Below, one piece after another: positions 38,132 to 52,873 of a DNA stretch of 64,000 nucleotides. Both the position numbers and the translations under genes were made by a program. The first letter of the stretch is position 1. Each line of letters opens with the position of its first letter. Under the pieces are notes generated by a model that searched no databases, had not been told where the DNA came from, and saw nothing but the letters and a program-made list of their open reading frames with translations. The DNA is from Parietaria judaica (lineage: Eukaryota; Streptophyta; Magnoliopsida; Rosales; Urticaceae), in NCBI GenBank assembly GCA_954871525.1, contig OX940863.1, positions 41,650,501 to 41,714,500 of the forward strand, written 5' to 3'.

Positions 38132-39932
38132 AAGCATTTTTAAATTCTTTTTTTGTTTTAAATATCTTTTAATTAGAGTTCTTTCGCGTAAAATGGAAAA
38201 AAGACTCAGTTTTTTTTGGAGGACGCATTAATTGTTGAAACTAGATTTTAAGAGAGCTCGAAAAACATTCAATTAAAAAACAAACCCAATTTATAATAAT
38301 ACCATCCTAAAGAAAGTCTAGGAACTCAAATTTCATCAAGAACGCATCGTATTTGCTCTCGTAAGATAATCAATTTTTAACACTTTTCGGTAAAGATTTT
38401 AACCCGTTCACGGGTTCATATAGAAACTAGGAGATAGTGCTTCGCAATTTAGGGATTAAAATAAGTTAATGTAATAAGATTACATATTATTAAGCATTTT
38501 TAAATTCATTTTTTGTTTTAAATATCTTTTAATTAGAGTTCTTTCGCGTAAAATGGGAAAAAGACTCAGTTTTTTTTGGAGGACGCATTAATTGTTGAAA
38601 CTAGATTTTAAGAGAGCTCGAAAAACTTTCAATGCAAAAAAAAACCCAATTTATAATAATACCACCCTAAAGAAGGTCTAGGAACTCAAATTTCATCAAG
38701 AACGCATCGTATTTTCCCTCGTAAGAAAACCAATTTTTAACACTTTTCGTTAAAAGTTTTAACCCATTAACGGCTAGATATAGAAACTAGGAGATAGCTC
38801 TTCACTGTTTAGGTATTAAAATATGTAAATGTGATACAATTACACATGATTAAGCATTTTGAAGTTCATTTGTTGTTTAAAATATCGTTTAATTAGGGTT
38901 CTTTCTCGGAAAATGGGAAAAAGACTCAGTTTTTTTTTGGAGCACGCATTAATTGTTGAAACTGGATTTTAAGAGAGCTCCAAAAACTTTTAATTCCAAA
39001 ACTAACCCCATTTATAAGAATACCACCCTAAATAAGGTGTAGCAACTCAAATTTCAACAAGAACGCATCGTATTTGCTCTTGTAAGATAATCAATTTTTA
39101 ACACTTTTCGGTAAAGATTTTAACTCGTTCACGGCTTCATATAGAAACTAGGAGATAGTGCTTCGCAATTTAGGGATTAAAATAAGTTAATGTAATAATA
39201 TTACATATTATTAAGCATTTTTAAGTTAATTTTTTGTTTTAAATATCTTTTAATTAGAATTCTTTCGCGTAAAATGGGAAAAAGACTCAGTTTTTTTTGG
39301 AGGACGCATTAATTGTTGAAACTAGATTTTAAGAGAGCTCGAAAAACTTTCAATTAAAAAACAAACCCAATTTATAATAATACCACCCTAAAGAAGGTCT
39401 AGGAACTCAAATTTCATCAAGAACGCATCGTATTTGCCCTCGTAAGAAAACCAATTTTTAACACTTTTCGTTAAAAGTTTTAACCCATTAACGGCTTGAT
39501 ATAGAAACTAGGAGATAGCTCTTCACTGTTTAGGTATTAAAATATGTAAATGTGATACAATTACACATGATTAAGCATTTTGAAGTTCATTTGTTGTTTA
39601 AAATATCGTTTAATTAGGGTTCTTTCTCGGAAAATGGGAAAAAGACTCAGTTTTTTTTGGAGCACGCATTAATTGTTAAAACTTAATTTTAAGAGAGCTC
39701 CAAAAACTTTTAATTACAAAACTAACCCCATTTATAATAATACCACCCTAAAGAAGGTCTAGCAACTCAAATTTCAACAAGAACGCATCGTATTTGCTCT
39801 TGTAAGATAATCAATTTTTAACAGTTTTCGGTAAAGATTTTAACTCGTTCACGGCTTCATATAGAAACTAGGAGATAGTGCTTCGCAATTTAGGGATTAA
39901 AATAAGTTAATGTAATAATATTACATATTATT

Positions 39933-40280
39933 AAGTTCATTTTTTTTTAAATATCTTTTAATTAGAGTTCTTTCGCGTAAAATGGGAAAAAGACTCAGTT
40001 TTTTTTGGACGACGCATTAATTGTTGAAACTAGATTTTAAGAGACCTCGAAAAACTTTCAATTAAAAAACAAACCCAATTTATAATAATACCACCCTAAA
40101 GAAGGTCTAGGAACTCAAATTTCATCAAGAACGCATCGTATTTGCTCTCGTAAGATAATCAATTTTTAACACTTTTCGGTAAAGATTTTAACCCGTTCAC
40201 GGGTTCATATAGAAACTAGGAGATAGTGCTTCGCAATTTAGGGATTAAAATAAGTTAATGTAATAAGATTACATATTATT
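39933..40280 (+). repeat. C monomer with junction deletion (348 bp), copy 2
   Basis: I see no difference from the 348-bp monomer at 37784, which was carried here by the 2,149-bp block duplication. It marks the junction between the two block copies. Confidence 0.9.
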
Positions 40281-42081
40281 AAGCATTTTTAAATTCTTTT
40301 TTTGTTTTAAATATCTTTTAATTAGAGTTCTTTCGCGTAAAATGGAAAAAAGACTCAGTTTTTTTTGGAGGACGCATTAATTGTTGAAACTAGATTTTAA
40401 GAGAGCTCGAAAAACATTCAATTAAAAAACAAACCCAATTTATAATAATACCATCCTAAAGAAAGTCTAGGAACTCAAATTTCATCAAGAACGCATCGTA
40501 TTTGCTCTCGTAAGATAATCAATTTTTAACACTTTTCGGTAAAGATTTTAACCCGTTCACGGGTTCATATAGAAACTAGGAGATAGTGCTTCGCAATTTA
40601 GGGATTAAAATAAGTTAATGTAATAAGATTACATATTATTAAGCATTTTTAAGTTCATTTTTTGTTTTAAATATCTTTTAATTAGAGTTCTTTCGCGTAA
40701 AATGGGAAAAAGACTCAGTTTTTTTTGGAGGACGCATTAATTGTTGAAACTAGATTTTAAGAGAGCTCGAAAAACTTTCAATGCAAAAAAAAACCCAATT
40801 TATAATAATACCACCCTAAAGAAGGTCTAGGAACTCAAATTTCATCAAGAACGCATCGTATTTTCCCTCGTAAGAAAACCAATTTTTAACACTTTTCGTT
40901 AAAAGTTTTAACCCATTAACGGCTAGATATAGAAACTAGGAGATAGCTCTTCACTGTTTAGGTATTAAAATATGTAAATGTGATACAATTACACATGATT
41001 AAGCATTTTGAAGTTCATTTGTTGTTTAAAATATCGTTTAATTAGGGTTCTTTCTCGGAAAATGGGAAAAAGACTCAGTTTTTTTTTGGAGCACGCATTA
41101 ATTGTTGAAACTGGATTTTAAGAGAGCTCCAAAAACTTTTAATTCCAAAACTAACCCCATTTATAAGAATACCACCCTAAATAAGGTGTAGCAACTCAAA
41201 TTTCAACAAGAACGCATCGTATTTGCTCTTGTAAGATAATCAATTTTTAACACTTTTCGGTAAAGATTTTAACTCGTTCACGGCTTCATATAGAAACTAG
41301 GAGATAGTGCTTCGCAATTTAGGGATTAAAATAAGTTAATGTAATAATATTACATATTATTAAGCATTTTTAAGTTAATTTTTTGTTTTAAATATCTTTT
41401 AATTAGAATTCTTTCGCGTAAAATGGGAAAAAGACTCAGTTTTTTTTGGAGGACGCATTAATTGTTGAAACTAGATTTTAAGAGAGCTCGAAAAACTTTC
41501 AATTAAAAAACAAACCCAATTTATAATAATACCACCCTAAAGAAGGTCTAGGAACTCAAATTTCATCAAGAACGCATCGTATTTGCCCTCGTAAGAAAAC
41601 CAATTTTTAACACTTTTCGTTAAAAGTTTTAACCCATTAACGGCTTGATATAGAAACTAGGAGATAGCTCTTCACTGTTTAGGTATTAAAATATGTAAAT
41701 GTGATACAATTACACATGATTAAGCATTTTGAAGTTCATTTGTTGTTTAAAATATCGTTTAATTAGGGTTCTTTCTCGGAAAATGGGAAAAAGACTCAGT
41801 TTTTTTTGGAGCACGCATTAATTGTTAAAACTTAATTTTAAGAGAGCTCCAAAAACTTTTAATTACAAAACTAACCCCATTTATAATAATACCACCCTAA
41901 AGAAGGTCTAGCAACTCAAATTTCAACAAGAACGCATCGTATTTGCTCTTGTAAGATAATCAATTTTTAACAGTTTTCGGTAAAGATTTTAACTCGTTCA
42001 CGGCTTCATATAGAAACTAGGAGATAGTGCTTCGCAATTTAGGGATTAAAATAAGTTAATGTAATAATATTACATATTATT

Positions 42082-45000
42082 AAGCATTTTTAAGTTCATT
42101 TTTTGTTTTAAATATCTTTTAATTAGAGTTCTTTCGCGTAAAATGGGAAAAAGACTCAGTTTTTTTTGGAGGACGCATTAATTGTTGAAACTAGATTTTA
42201 AGAGAACTCGAAAAACATTCAATTAAAAAAAACCCAATTTTAAATAATACCACCCTAAAGAAGGTCTAGGAACTCAAATTTCATCAAGAACGCATCGTAT
42301 TTGCCCTCGTAAGAAAACCAATTTTTAACACTTTTCGTTAAAAGTTTTAACCCATTAACGGCTTGATATAGAAACTAGGAGATAGCTCTTCACTGTTTAG
42401 GTATTAAAATATGTAAATGTGATACAATTACACATGGTTAAGCATTTTGAAGTTCATTTGTTGTTTAAAATATCGTTTAATTAGGGTTCTTTCTCGGAAA
42501 ATGGGAAAAAGACTCAGTTTTTTTTGGAGCACGCATTAATTGTTGAAACTGGATTTTAAGAGAGCTCCAAAAACTTTTAATTCCAAAACTAACCCCATTT
42601 ATAATAATACCACCCTAAAGAAGGTCTAGCAACTCAAATTTCAACAATAACGCATCGTATTTGCTCTTGTAAGATAATCAATTTTTAACACTTTTCGGTA
42701 AAGATTTTAACTCGTTCACGGCTTCATATAGAAACTAGGAGATAGTGCTTCGCAATTTAGGGATTAAAATAAGTTAATGTAATAATATTACATATTATTA
42801 AGCATTCTTAAGTTCATTTTTTGTTTTAAATATCTTTTAATTAGAGTTCTTTCGCGTAAAATGGGAAAAAGACTCAGTTTTTTTTGGAGGACGCATTAAT
42901 TGTTGAAACTAGATTTTAAGAGAGCTCGAAAAACTTTCAATTAAAAAAAACCCAATTTATAATAATACCACCCTAAAGAAGGTCTAGGAACTCAAATTTC
43001 ATCAAGAACGCATCGTATTTGCCCTCGTAAGAAAACCAATTTTTAACATTTTTCGTTAAAAGTTTTAACCCATTAACGGCTTGATATAGAAACTAGGAGA
43101 TAGCTCTTCACTGTTTAGGTATTAAAATATGTAAATGTGATACAATTACACATGATTAAGCATTTTGAAGTTCATTTGTTGTTTAAAATATCGTTTAATT
43201 AGGGTTCTTTCTCGGAAAATGGGAAAAAGACTCAGTTTTTTTTGGAGCACGCATTAATTGTTAAAACTTAATTTTAAGAGAACTCCAAAAACTTTAAATT
43301 ACAAAACTAACCCCATTTATAATAATACCACCCTAAAGAAGGTCTAGCAACTTAAATTTCAACAAGAACGCATCGTATTTGCTCTTGTAAGATAATCAAT
43401 TTTTAACAGTTTTCGGTAAAGATTTTAACTCGTTCACGGCTTCATATAGAAACTAGGAGATAGTTCTTCGCAATTTAGGGATTAAAATAAGTTAATGTAA
43501 TAATATTACATATTATTAAGCATTTTTAAGTTCATTTTTTGTTTTAAATATCTTTTAATTAGAGTTCTTTCGCGTAAAATGGGAAAAAGACTCAGTTTTT
43601 TTGGAGGACGCATTAATTGTTGAAACTAGATTTTAAGAGAGCTCGAAAAACTTTCAATTAAAAAACAAACCCAATTTATAATAATACCACCCTAAAGAAG
43701 GTCTAGGAACTCAAATTTCATCAAGAACGCATCGTATTTTCCCTCGTAAGAAAACCAATTTTTAACACTTTTCGTTAAAAGTTTTAACCCATTAACGGCT
43801 TGATATAGAAACTAAGAGATAGCTCTTCACTGTTTAGGTATTAAAATATGTAAATGTGATACAATTACACATGATTAAGCATTTTGAAGTTCATTTGTTT
43901 TTTAAAATATCGTTTAATTAGGGTTCTTTCTCGGAAAATGGGAAAAATACTCAGTTTTTTTTGGAGCACGCATTAATTGTTGAAACTGGATTTTAAGAGA
44001 GCTCCAAAAACTTTTAATTCCAAAACTAACCCCATTTATAATAATACCACCCTAAAGAAGGTCTAGCAACTCAAATTTCAACAAGAAGGCATCGTATTTG
44101 CTCTTGTAAGATAATCAATTTTTAACACTTTTCGGTAAAGATTTTAACTCGTTCACGGCTTCATATAGAAACTAGAAAATAGTGCTTCGCAATTTAGGGA
44201 TTAAAATAAGTTAATTTAATAATATTACATATTATTAAGAATTTTTAAGTTCATTTTTTGTTTTAAATATCTTTTAATTAGAGTTCTTTCGCGTAAAATG
44301 GGAAAAAGACTCAGTTTTTTTTGGAGGACGCATTAATTGTTGAAACTAGATTTTAAGAGAGCTCGAAAAACTTTCAATTAAAAAACAAACCCAATTTATA
44401 ATAATACCACCCTAAAGAAGGTCTAGGAACTCAAAATTCATCAAGAACGCATCGTATTTGCCCTCGTAAGAAAACCAATTTTTAACACTTTTCGTTAAAA
44501 GTTTTAACCCATTAACGGCTTGATATAGAAACTAGGAGATAGCTCTTCACTGTTTAGGTATTAAAATATGTAAATGTGATACAATTAAACATGATTAAGC
44601 ATTTTGAAGTTCATTTGTTGTTTAAAATATCGTTTAATTAGGGTTCTTTCTCGGAAAATGGGAAAAAGACTCAGTTTTTTTTTGAGCACGCATTAATTGT
44701 TGAAACTGGATTTTAAGAGAGCTCCAAAAACTTTTAATTCCAAAACTAACCCCATTTATAATAATACCACCCTAAAGAAGGTCTAGCAACTCAAATTTCA
44801 ACAAGAAGGCATCGTATTTGCTCTTGTAATATAATAAATTTTTAACACTTTTCGGTAAAGATTTTAACTCGTTCACGGCTTCATATAGAAACTAGGAAAT
44901 AGTGCTTCGCAATTTAGGGATTAAAATAAGTTAATGTAATAATATTACATATTATTAAGATTTTTTAAGTTCATTTTTTGTTTTAAATATCTTTTAATTA

Positions 45001-47476
45001 GAGTTCTTTCGCGTAAAATGGGAAAAAGACTCAGTTTTTTTTGGAGGACGCATTAATTGTTGAAACTAGATTTTAAGAGAGCTCGAAAAACTTTCAATTA
45101 AAAAAAAACCCAATTTATAATAATACCACCTTAAAGAAGGTCTAGGAACTCAAATTTCATCAAGAACGCATCGTATTTGCTCTCGTAAGATAATCAATTT
45201 TTAACACTTTTCGGTAAAGATTTTAACCCGTTCACGGGTTCATATAGAAACTAGGAGATAGTTCTTCGCAATTTAGGGATTAAAATAAGTTAATGTAATG
45301 AGATTACATATTATTAAGCATTTTTAAATTCTTTTTTTGTTTTAAATATCTTTTAATTAGAGTTCTTTCGCGTAAAATGGGAAAAAGACTCAGTTTTTTT
45401 TGGAGGACGCATTAATTGTTGAAACTAGATTTTAAGAGAGCTCGAAAAACTTTCAATTAAAAAAAACACCCAATTTATAATAATACCACCCTAAAGAAGG
45501 TCTAGGAACTCAAATTTCATCAAGAACGCATCGTATTTTCCCTCGTAAGAAAACCAATTTTTAACACTTTTCGTTAAAAGTTTTAACCCATTAACGGCTT
45601 GATATAGAAACTAGGAGATAGCTCTTCACTGTTTAGGTATTAAAATATGTAAATGTGATACAATTACACATGATTAAGCATTTTGAAGTTCATTTGTTGT
45701 TTAAAATATCGTTTAATTAGGGTTCTTTCTCGGAAAATGGGAAAAAGACTCAGTTTTTTTTTGGAGCACGCATTAATTGTTGAAACTGGATTTTAAGAGA
45801 GCTCCAAAAACTTTTAATTCCAAAACTAACCCCATTTATAATAATACCACCCTAAAGAAGGTCTAGCAACTCAAATTTCAACAAGAAGGCATCGTATTTG
45901 CTCTTGTAATATAATAAATTTTTAACACTTTTCGGTAAAGATTTTAACTCGTTCACGGCTTCATATAGAAACTAGGAAATAGTGCTTCGCAATTTAGGGA
46001 TTAAAATAAGTTAATGTAATAATATTACATATTATTAAGATTTTTTAAGTTCATTTTTTGTTTTAAATATCTTTTAATTAGAGTTCTTTCGCGTAAAATA
46101 GGAAAAAGACTCAGTTTTTTTTGGAGGACGCATTAATTGTTGAAACTAGATTTTAAGAGAGCTCGAAAAACTTTCAATTAAAAAAAAAACCCAATTTATA
46201 ATAATACCACCTTAAAGAAGGTCTAGGAACTCAAATTTCATCAAGAACGCATCGTATTTGCTCTCGTAAGATAATCAATTTTTAACACTTTTCGGTAAAG
46301 ATTTTAACCCGTTCACGGGTTCATATAGAAACTAGGAGATAGTGCTTCGCAATTTAGGGATTAAAATAAGTTAATGTAATAAGATTACATATTATTAAGC
46401 ATTTTTAAATTCTTTTTTTGTTTTAAATATCTTTTAATTAGAGTTCTTTCGCGTAAAATGGGAAAAAGACTCAGTTTTTTTTGGAGGACGCATTAATTGT
46501 TGAAACTAGATTTTAAGAGAGCTCGAAAAACTTTCAATTAAAAAAAACACCCAATTTATAATAATACCACCCTAAAGAAGGTCTAGGAACTCAAATTTCA
46601 TCAAGAACGCATTGTATTTACCCTCGTAAGAAAACCAATTTTTAACACTTTTCGTTAAAAGTTTTAACCCATTAATGGCTTGATATAGAAATTAGGAGAT
46701 AGCTCTTCACTGTTTAGGTATTAAAATATGTAAATGTGATACAATTACACATGATTAAGCATTTTGAAGTTCATTTGTTGTTTAAAATATCGTTTAATTA
46801 GGGTTCTTTCTCGGAAAATGGGAAAAAGACTCAGTTTTTTTTGGAGCACGCATTAATCGTTGAAACTGGATTTTAAGAGAGCTCCAACAACTTTTAATTC
46901 CAAAACTAACCCCATTTATAATAATACCACCCTAAAGAAGGTCTAGCAACTCAAATTTCAACAAGAACGCATCGTATTTGCTCTTGTAAGATAATCAATT
47001 TTTAACACTTTTCGGTAAAGATTTTAACTTGTTCACGGCTTCATATAGAAACTAGGAAATAGTGCTTCGCAATTTAGGGATTAAAATAAGTTAATGTAAT
47101 AATATTACATATTATTAAGCATTTTTAAGTTCATTTTTTGTTTTAAATATCTTTTAATTAGAGTTCTTTCGCGTAAAATGGGAAAAAGACTCAGTTTTTT
47201 TTGGAGGACGCATTAATTGTTGAAACTAGATTTTAAGAGAGCTCGAAAAACTTTCAATTAAAAAACAAACCCAATTTATAATAATACCACCCTAAAGAAG
47301 GTCTAGGAACTCAAATTTCATCAATAACGCATCGTATTTGCTCTCGTAAGATAATCAATTTTTAACACTTTTCGGTAAAGATTTTAACCCGTTCACGGGT
47401 TCATATAGAAACTAGGAGATAGTGCTTCGCAATTTAGGGATTAAAATAAGTTAATGTAATAAGATTACATATTATT
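42082..47476. repeat. Domain 8, copy 1: 5,395-bp fifteen-monomer HOR unit
   Basis: Monomer starts: 42082 B, 42440 A, 42800 B, 43158 A, 43518 B, 43877 A, 44237 B, 44597 A, 44957 C, 45316 B, 45676 A, 46037 C, 46397 B, 46757 A, 47117 C. Private marks are repeated in order in copy 2: agagaactcg with aattttaaataa and acatggtta, caacaataacgc, aagcattctt with aacatttttcg, agagaactcc with agttcttcgc, aaaaatactcag with aagaaggcatc, ctcaaaattcatc with aattaaacatg, gtaatataataaa, accttaaag, gcattgtatttaccc with aatggcttg, and attaatcgttg. The first ~100 bp of copy 1 do not match copy 2, so the true left edge lies inside the monomer at 42082. Confidence 0.93.
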
Positions 47477-50400
47477 AAGCATTTTTAAATTCTTTTTTTG
47501 TTTTAAATATCTTTTAATTAGAGTTCTTTCGCGTAAAATGGGAAAAAGACTCAGTTTTTTTTGGAGGACGCATTAATTGTTGAAACTAGATTTTAAGAGA
47601 ACTCGAAAAACTTTCAATTAAAAAAAACCCAATTTTAAATAATACCACCCTAAAGAAGGTCTAGGAACTCAAATTTCATCAAGAACGCATCGTATTTGCC
47701 CTCGTAAGAAAACCAATTTTTAACACTTTTCGTTAAAAGTTTTAACCCATTAACGGCTTGATATAGAAACTAGGAGATAGCTCTTCACTGTTTAGGTATT
47801 AAAATATGTAAATGTGATACAATTACACATGGTTAAGCATTTTGAAGTTCATTTGTTGTTTAAAATATCGTTTAATTAGGGTTCTTTCTCGGAAAATGGG
47901 AAAAAGACTCAGTTTTTTTTGGAGCACGCATTAATTGTTGAAACTGGATTTTAAGAGAGCTCCAAAAACTTTTAATTCCAAAACTAACCCCATTTATAAT
48001 AATACCACCCTAAAGAAGGTCTAGCAACTCAAATTTCAACAATAACGCATCGTATTTGCTCTTGTAAGATAATCAATTTTTAACACTTTTCGGTAAAGAT
48101 TTTAACTCGTTCACGGCTTCATATAGAAACTAGGAGATAGTGCTTCGCAATTTAGGGATTAAAATAAGTTAATGTAATAATATTACATATTATTAAGCAT
48201 TCTTAAGTTCATTTTTTGTTTTAAATATCTTTTAATTAGAGTTCTTTCGCGTAAAATGGGAAAAAGACTCAGTTTTTTTTGGAGGACGCATTAATTGTTG
48301 AAACTAGATTTTAAGAGAGCTCGAAAAACTTTCAATTAAAAAAAAACCCAATTTATAATAATACCACCCTAAAGAAGGTCTAGGAACTCAAATTTCATCA
48401 AGAACGCATCGTATTTGCCCTCGTAAGAAAACCAATTTTTAACATTTTTCGTTAAAAGTTTTAACCCATTAACGGCTTGATATAGAAACTAGGAGATAGC
48501 TCTTCACTGTTTAGGTATTAAAATATGTAAATGTGATACAATTACACATGATTAAGCATTTTGAAGTTCATTTGTTGTTTAAAATATCGTTTAATTAGGG
48601 TTCTTTCTCGGAAAATGGGAAAAAGACTCAGTTTTTTTTGGAGCACGCATTAATTGTTAAAACTTAATTTTAAGAGAACTCCAAAAACTTTAAATTACAA
48701 AACTAACCCCATTTATAATAATACCACCCTAAAGAAGGTCTAGCAACTTAAATTTCAACAAGAACGCATCGTATTTGCTCTTGTAAGATAATCAATTTTT
48801 AACAGTTTTCGGTAAAGATTTTAACTCGTTCACGGCTTCATATAGAAACTAGGAGATAGTTCTTCGCAATTTAGGGATTAAAATAAGTTAATGTAATAAT
48901 ATTACATATTATTAAGCATTTTTAAGTTCATTTTTTGTTTTAAATATCTTTTAATTAGAGTTCTTTCGCGTAAAATGGGAAAAAGACTCAGTTTTTTTGG
49001 AGGACGCATTAATTGTTGAAACTAGATTTTAAGAGAGCTCGAAAAACTTTCAATTAAAAAACAAACCCAATTTATAATAATACCACCCTAAAGAAGGTCT
49101 AGGAACTCAAATTTCATCAAGAACGCATCGTATTTTCCCTCGTAAGAAAACCAATTTTTAACACTTTTCGTTAAAAGTTTTAACCCATTAACGGCTTGAT
49201 ATAGAAACTAGGAGATAGCTCTTCACTGTTTAGGTATTAAAATATGTAAATGTGATACAATTACACATGATTAAGCATTTTGAAGTTCATTTGTTTTTTA
49301 AAATATCGTTTAATTAGGGTTCTTTCTCGGAAAATGGGAAAAATACTCAGTTTTTTTTGGAGCACGCATTAATTGTTGAAACTGGATTTTAAGAGAGCTC
49401 CAAAAACTTTTAATTCCAAAACTAACCCCATTTATAATAATACCACCCTAAAGAAGGTCTAGCAACTCAAATTTCAACAAGAAGGCATCGTATTTGCTCT
49501 TGTAAGATAATCAATTTTTAACACTTTTCGGTAAAGATTTTAACTCGTTCACGGCTTCATATAGAAACTAGAAAATAGTGCTTCGCAATTTAGGGATTAA
49601 AATAAGTTAATGTAATAATATTACATATTATTAAGAATTTTTAAGTTCATTTTTTGTTTTAAATATCTTTTAATTAGAGTTCTTTCGCGTAAAATGGGAA
49701 AAAGACTCAGTTTTTTTTGGAGGACGCATTAATTGTTGAAACTAGATTTTAAGAGAGCTCGAAAAACTTTCAATTAAAAAACAAACCCAATTTATAATAA
49801 TACCACCCTAAAGAAGGTCTAGGAACTCAAAATTCATCAAGAACGCATCGTATTTGCCCTCGTAAGAAAACCAATTTTTAACACTTTTCGTTAAAAGTTT
49901 TAACCCATTAACGGCTTGATATAGAAACTAGGAGATAGCTCTTCACTGTTTAGGTATTAAAATATGTAAATGTGATACAATTAAACATGATTAAGCATTT
50001 TGAAGTTCATTTGTTGTTTAAAATATCGTTTAATTAGGGTTCTTTCTCGGAAAATGGGAAAAAGACTCAGTTTTTTTTTTGAGCACGCATTAATTGTTGA
50101 AACTGGATTTTAAGAGAGCTCCAAAAACTTTTAATTCCAAAACTAACCCCATTTATAATAATACCACCCTAAAGAAGGTCTAGCAACTCAAATTTCAACA
50201 AGAAGGCATCGTATTTGCTCTTGTAATATAATAAATTTTTAACACTTTTCGGTAAAGATTTTAACTCGTTCACGGCTTCATATAGAAACTAGGAAATAGT
50301 GCTTCGCAATTTAGGGATTAAAATAAGTTAATGTAATAATATTACATATTATTAAGATTTTTTAAGTTCATTTTTTGTTTTAAATATCTTTTAATTAGAG

Positions 50401-52873
50401 TTCTTTCGCGTAAAATGGGAAAAAGACTCAGTTTTTTTTGGAGGACGCATTAATTGTTGAAACTAGATTTTAAGAGAGCTCGAAAAACTTTCAATTAAAA
50501 AAAAACCCAATTTATAATAATACCACCTTAAAGAAGGTCTAGGAACTCAAATTTCATCAAGAACGCATCGTATTTGCTCTCGTAAGACAATCAATTTTTA
50601 ACACTTTTCGGTAAAGATTTTAACCCGTTCACGGGTTCATATAGAAACTAGGAGATAGTTCTTCGCAATTTAGGGATTAAAATAAGTTAATGTAATGAGA
50701 TTACATATTATTAAGCATTTTTAAATTCTTTTTTTGTTTTAAATATCTTTTAATTAGAGTTCTTTCGCGTAAAATGGGAAAAAGACTCAGTTTTTTTTGG
50801 AGGACGCATTAATTGTTGAAACTAGATTTTAAGAGAGCTCGAAAAACTTTCAATTAAAAAAAACACCCAATTTATAATAATACCACCCTAAAGAAGGTCT
50901 AGGAACTCAAATTTCATCAAGAACGCATCGTATTTTCCCTCGTAAGAAAACCAATTTTTAACACTTTTCGTTAAAAGTTTTAACCCATTAACGGCTTGAT
51001 ATAGAAACTAGGAGATAGCTCTTCACTGTTTAGGTATTAAAATATGTAAATGTGATACAATTACACATGATTAAGCATTTTGAAGTTCATTTGTTGTTTA
51101 AAATATCGTTTAATTAGGGTTCTTTCTCGGAAAATGGGAAAAAGACTCAGTTTTTTTTTGGAGCACGCATTAATTGTTGAAACTGGATTTTAAGAGAGCT
51201 CCAAAAACTTTTAATTCCAAAACTAACCCAATTTATAATAATACCACCCTAAAGAAGGTCTAGCAACTCAAATTTCAACAAGAAGGCATCGTATTTGCTC
51301 TTGTAATATAATAAATTTTTAACACTTTTCGGTAAAGATTTTAACTCGTTCACGGCTTCATATAGAAACTAGGAAATAGTGCTTCGCAATTTAGGGATTA
51401 AAATAAGTTAATGTAATAATATTACATATTATTAAGATTTTTTAAGTTCATTTTTTGTTTTAAATATCTTTTAATTAGAGTTCTTTCGCGTAAAATAGGA
51501 AAAAGACTCAGTTTTTTTTGGAGGACGCATTAATTGTTGAAACTAGATTTTAAGAGAGCTCGAAAAACTTTCAATTAAAAAAAAAACCCAATTTATAATA
51601 ATACCACCTTAAAGAAGGTCTAGGAACTCAAATTTCATCAAGAACGCATCGTATTTGCTCTCGTAAGATAATCAATTTTTAACACTTTTCGGTAAAGATT
51701 TTAACCCGTTCACGGGTTCATATAGAAACTAGGAGATAGTGCTTCGCAATTTAGGGATTAAAATAAGTTAATGTAATAAGATTACATATTATTAAGCATT
51801 TTTAAATTCTTTTTTTGTTTTAAATATCTTTTAATTAGAGTTCTTTCGCGTAAAATGGGAAAAAGACTCAGTTTTTTTTGGAGGACGCATTAATTGTTGA
51901 AACTAGATTTTAAGAGAGCTCGAAAAACTTTCAATTAAAAAAAACACCCAATTTATAATAATACCACCCTAAAGAAGGTCTAGGAACTCAAATTTCATCA
52001 AGAACGCATTGTATTTACCCTCGTAAGAAAACCAATTTTTAACACTTTTCGTTAAAAGTTTTAACCCATTAATGGCTTGATATAGAAATTAGGAGATAGC
52101 TCTTCACTGTTTAGGTATTAAAATATGTAAATGTGATACAATTACACATGATTAAGCATTTTGAAGTTCATTTGTTGTTAAAAATATCGTTTAATTAGGG
52201 TTCTTTCTCGGAAAATGGGAAAAAGACTCAGTTTTTTTTGGAGCACGCATTAATCGTTGAAACTGGATTTTAAGAGAGCTCCAAAAACTTTTAATTCCAA
52301 AACTAACCCCATTTATAATAATACCACCCTAAAGAAGGTCTAGCAACTCAAATTTCAACAAGAACGCATCGTATTTGCTCTTGTAAGATAATCAATTTTT
52401 AACACTTTTCGGTAAAGATTTTAACTTGTTCACGGCTTCATATAGAAACTAGGAAATAGTGCTTCGCAATTTAGGGATTAATATAAGTTAATGTAATAAT
52501 ATTACATATTATTAAGCATTTTTAAGTTCATTTTTTGTTTTAAATATCTTTTAATTAGAGTTCTTTCGCGTAAAATGGGAAAAAGACTCAGTTTTTTTTG
52601 GAGGACGCATTAATTGTTGAAACTAGATTTTAAGAGAGCTCGAAAAACTTTCAATTAAAAAACAAACCCAATTTATAATAATACCACCCTAAAGAAGGTC
52701 TAGGAACTCAAATTTCATCAATAACGCATCGTATTTGCTCTCGTAAGATAATCAATTTTTAACACTTTTCGGTAAAGATTTTAACCCGTTCACGGGTTCA
52801 TATAGAAACTAGGAGATAGTGCTTCGCAATTTAGGGATTAAAATAAGTTAATGTAATAAGATTACATATTATT
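47477..52873. repeat. Domain 8, copy 2: 5,397-bp fifteen-monomer HOR unit
   Basis: Starts: 47477 B, 47835 A, 48195 B, 48554 A, 48914 B, 49273 A, 49633 B, 49993 A, 50354 C, 50713 B, 51073 A, 51434 C, 51794 B, 52154 A, 52514 C. The order of types and private variants is the same as in copy 1. I spotted about a dozen differences in 5.4 kb, for example actagg for actaag near 49208, gtaagacaatc for gtaagataatc near 50587, aacccaattt for aaccccattt near 51230, and one more T in the run near 50080. The last two monomers are also the first two of the next, 2,880-bp repeated unit, so the duplications are nested. Confidence 0.93.

Larger units (their letters stand above)
37423..42081. repeat. Domain 7: leading A plus two copies of a 2,149-bp six-monomer HOR
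   Basis: After the A at 37423, the unit C-C-B'-A-B-A occupies 37784-39932 and again 39933-42081, exactly 2,149 bp each. Starts: 37784/39933 C, 38132/40281 C, 38492/40641 B', 38852/41001 A, 39213/41362 B, 39573/41722 A. Shared private marks include the shortened 348-bp C, agagacctcg, aatggaaaaaag with accatcctaaagaaag, ataagaatacc with ataaggtgtagc, and ttgttaaaacttaattt with acagttttcgg. I noticed one difference between copies (aaattcatt at 38501-38509 against aagttcatt in the second). This is one of the youngest events in the window. Confidence 0.93.
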
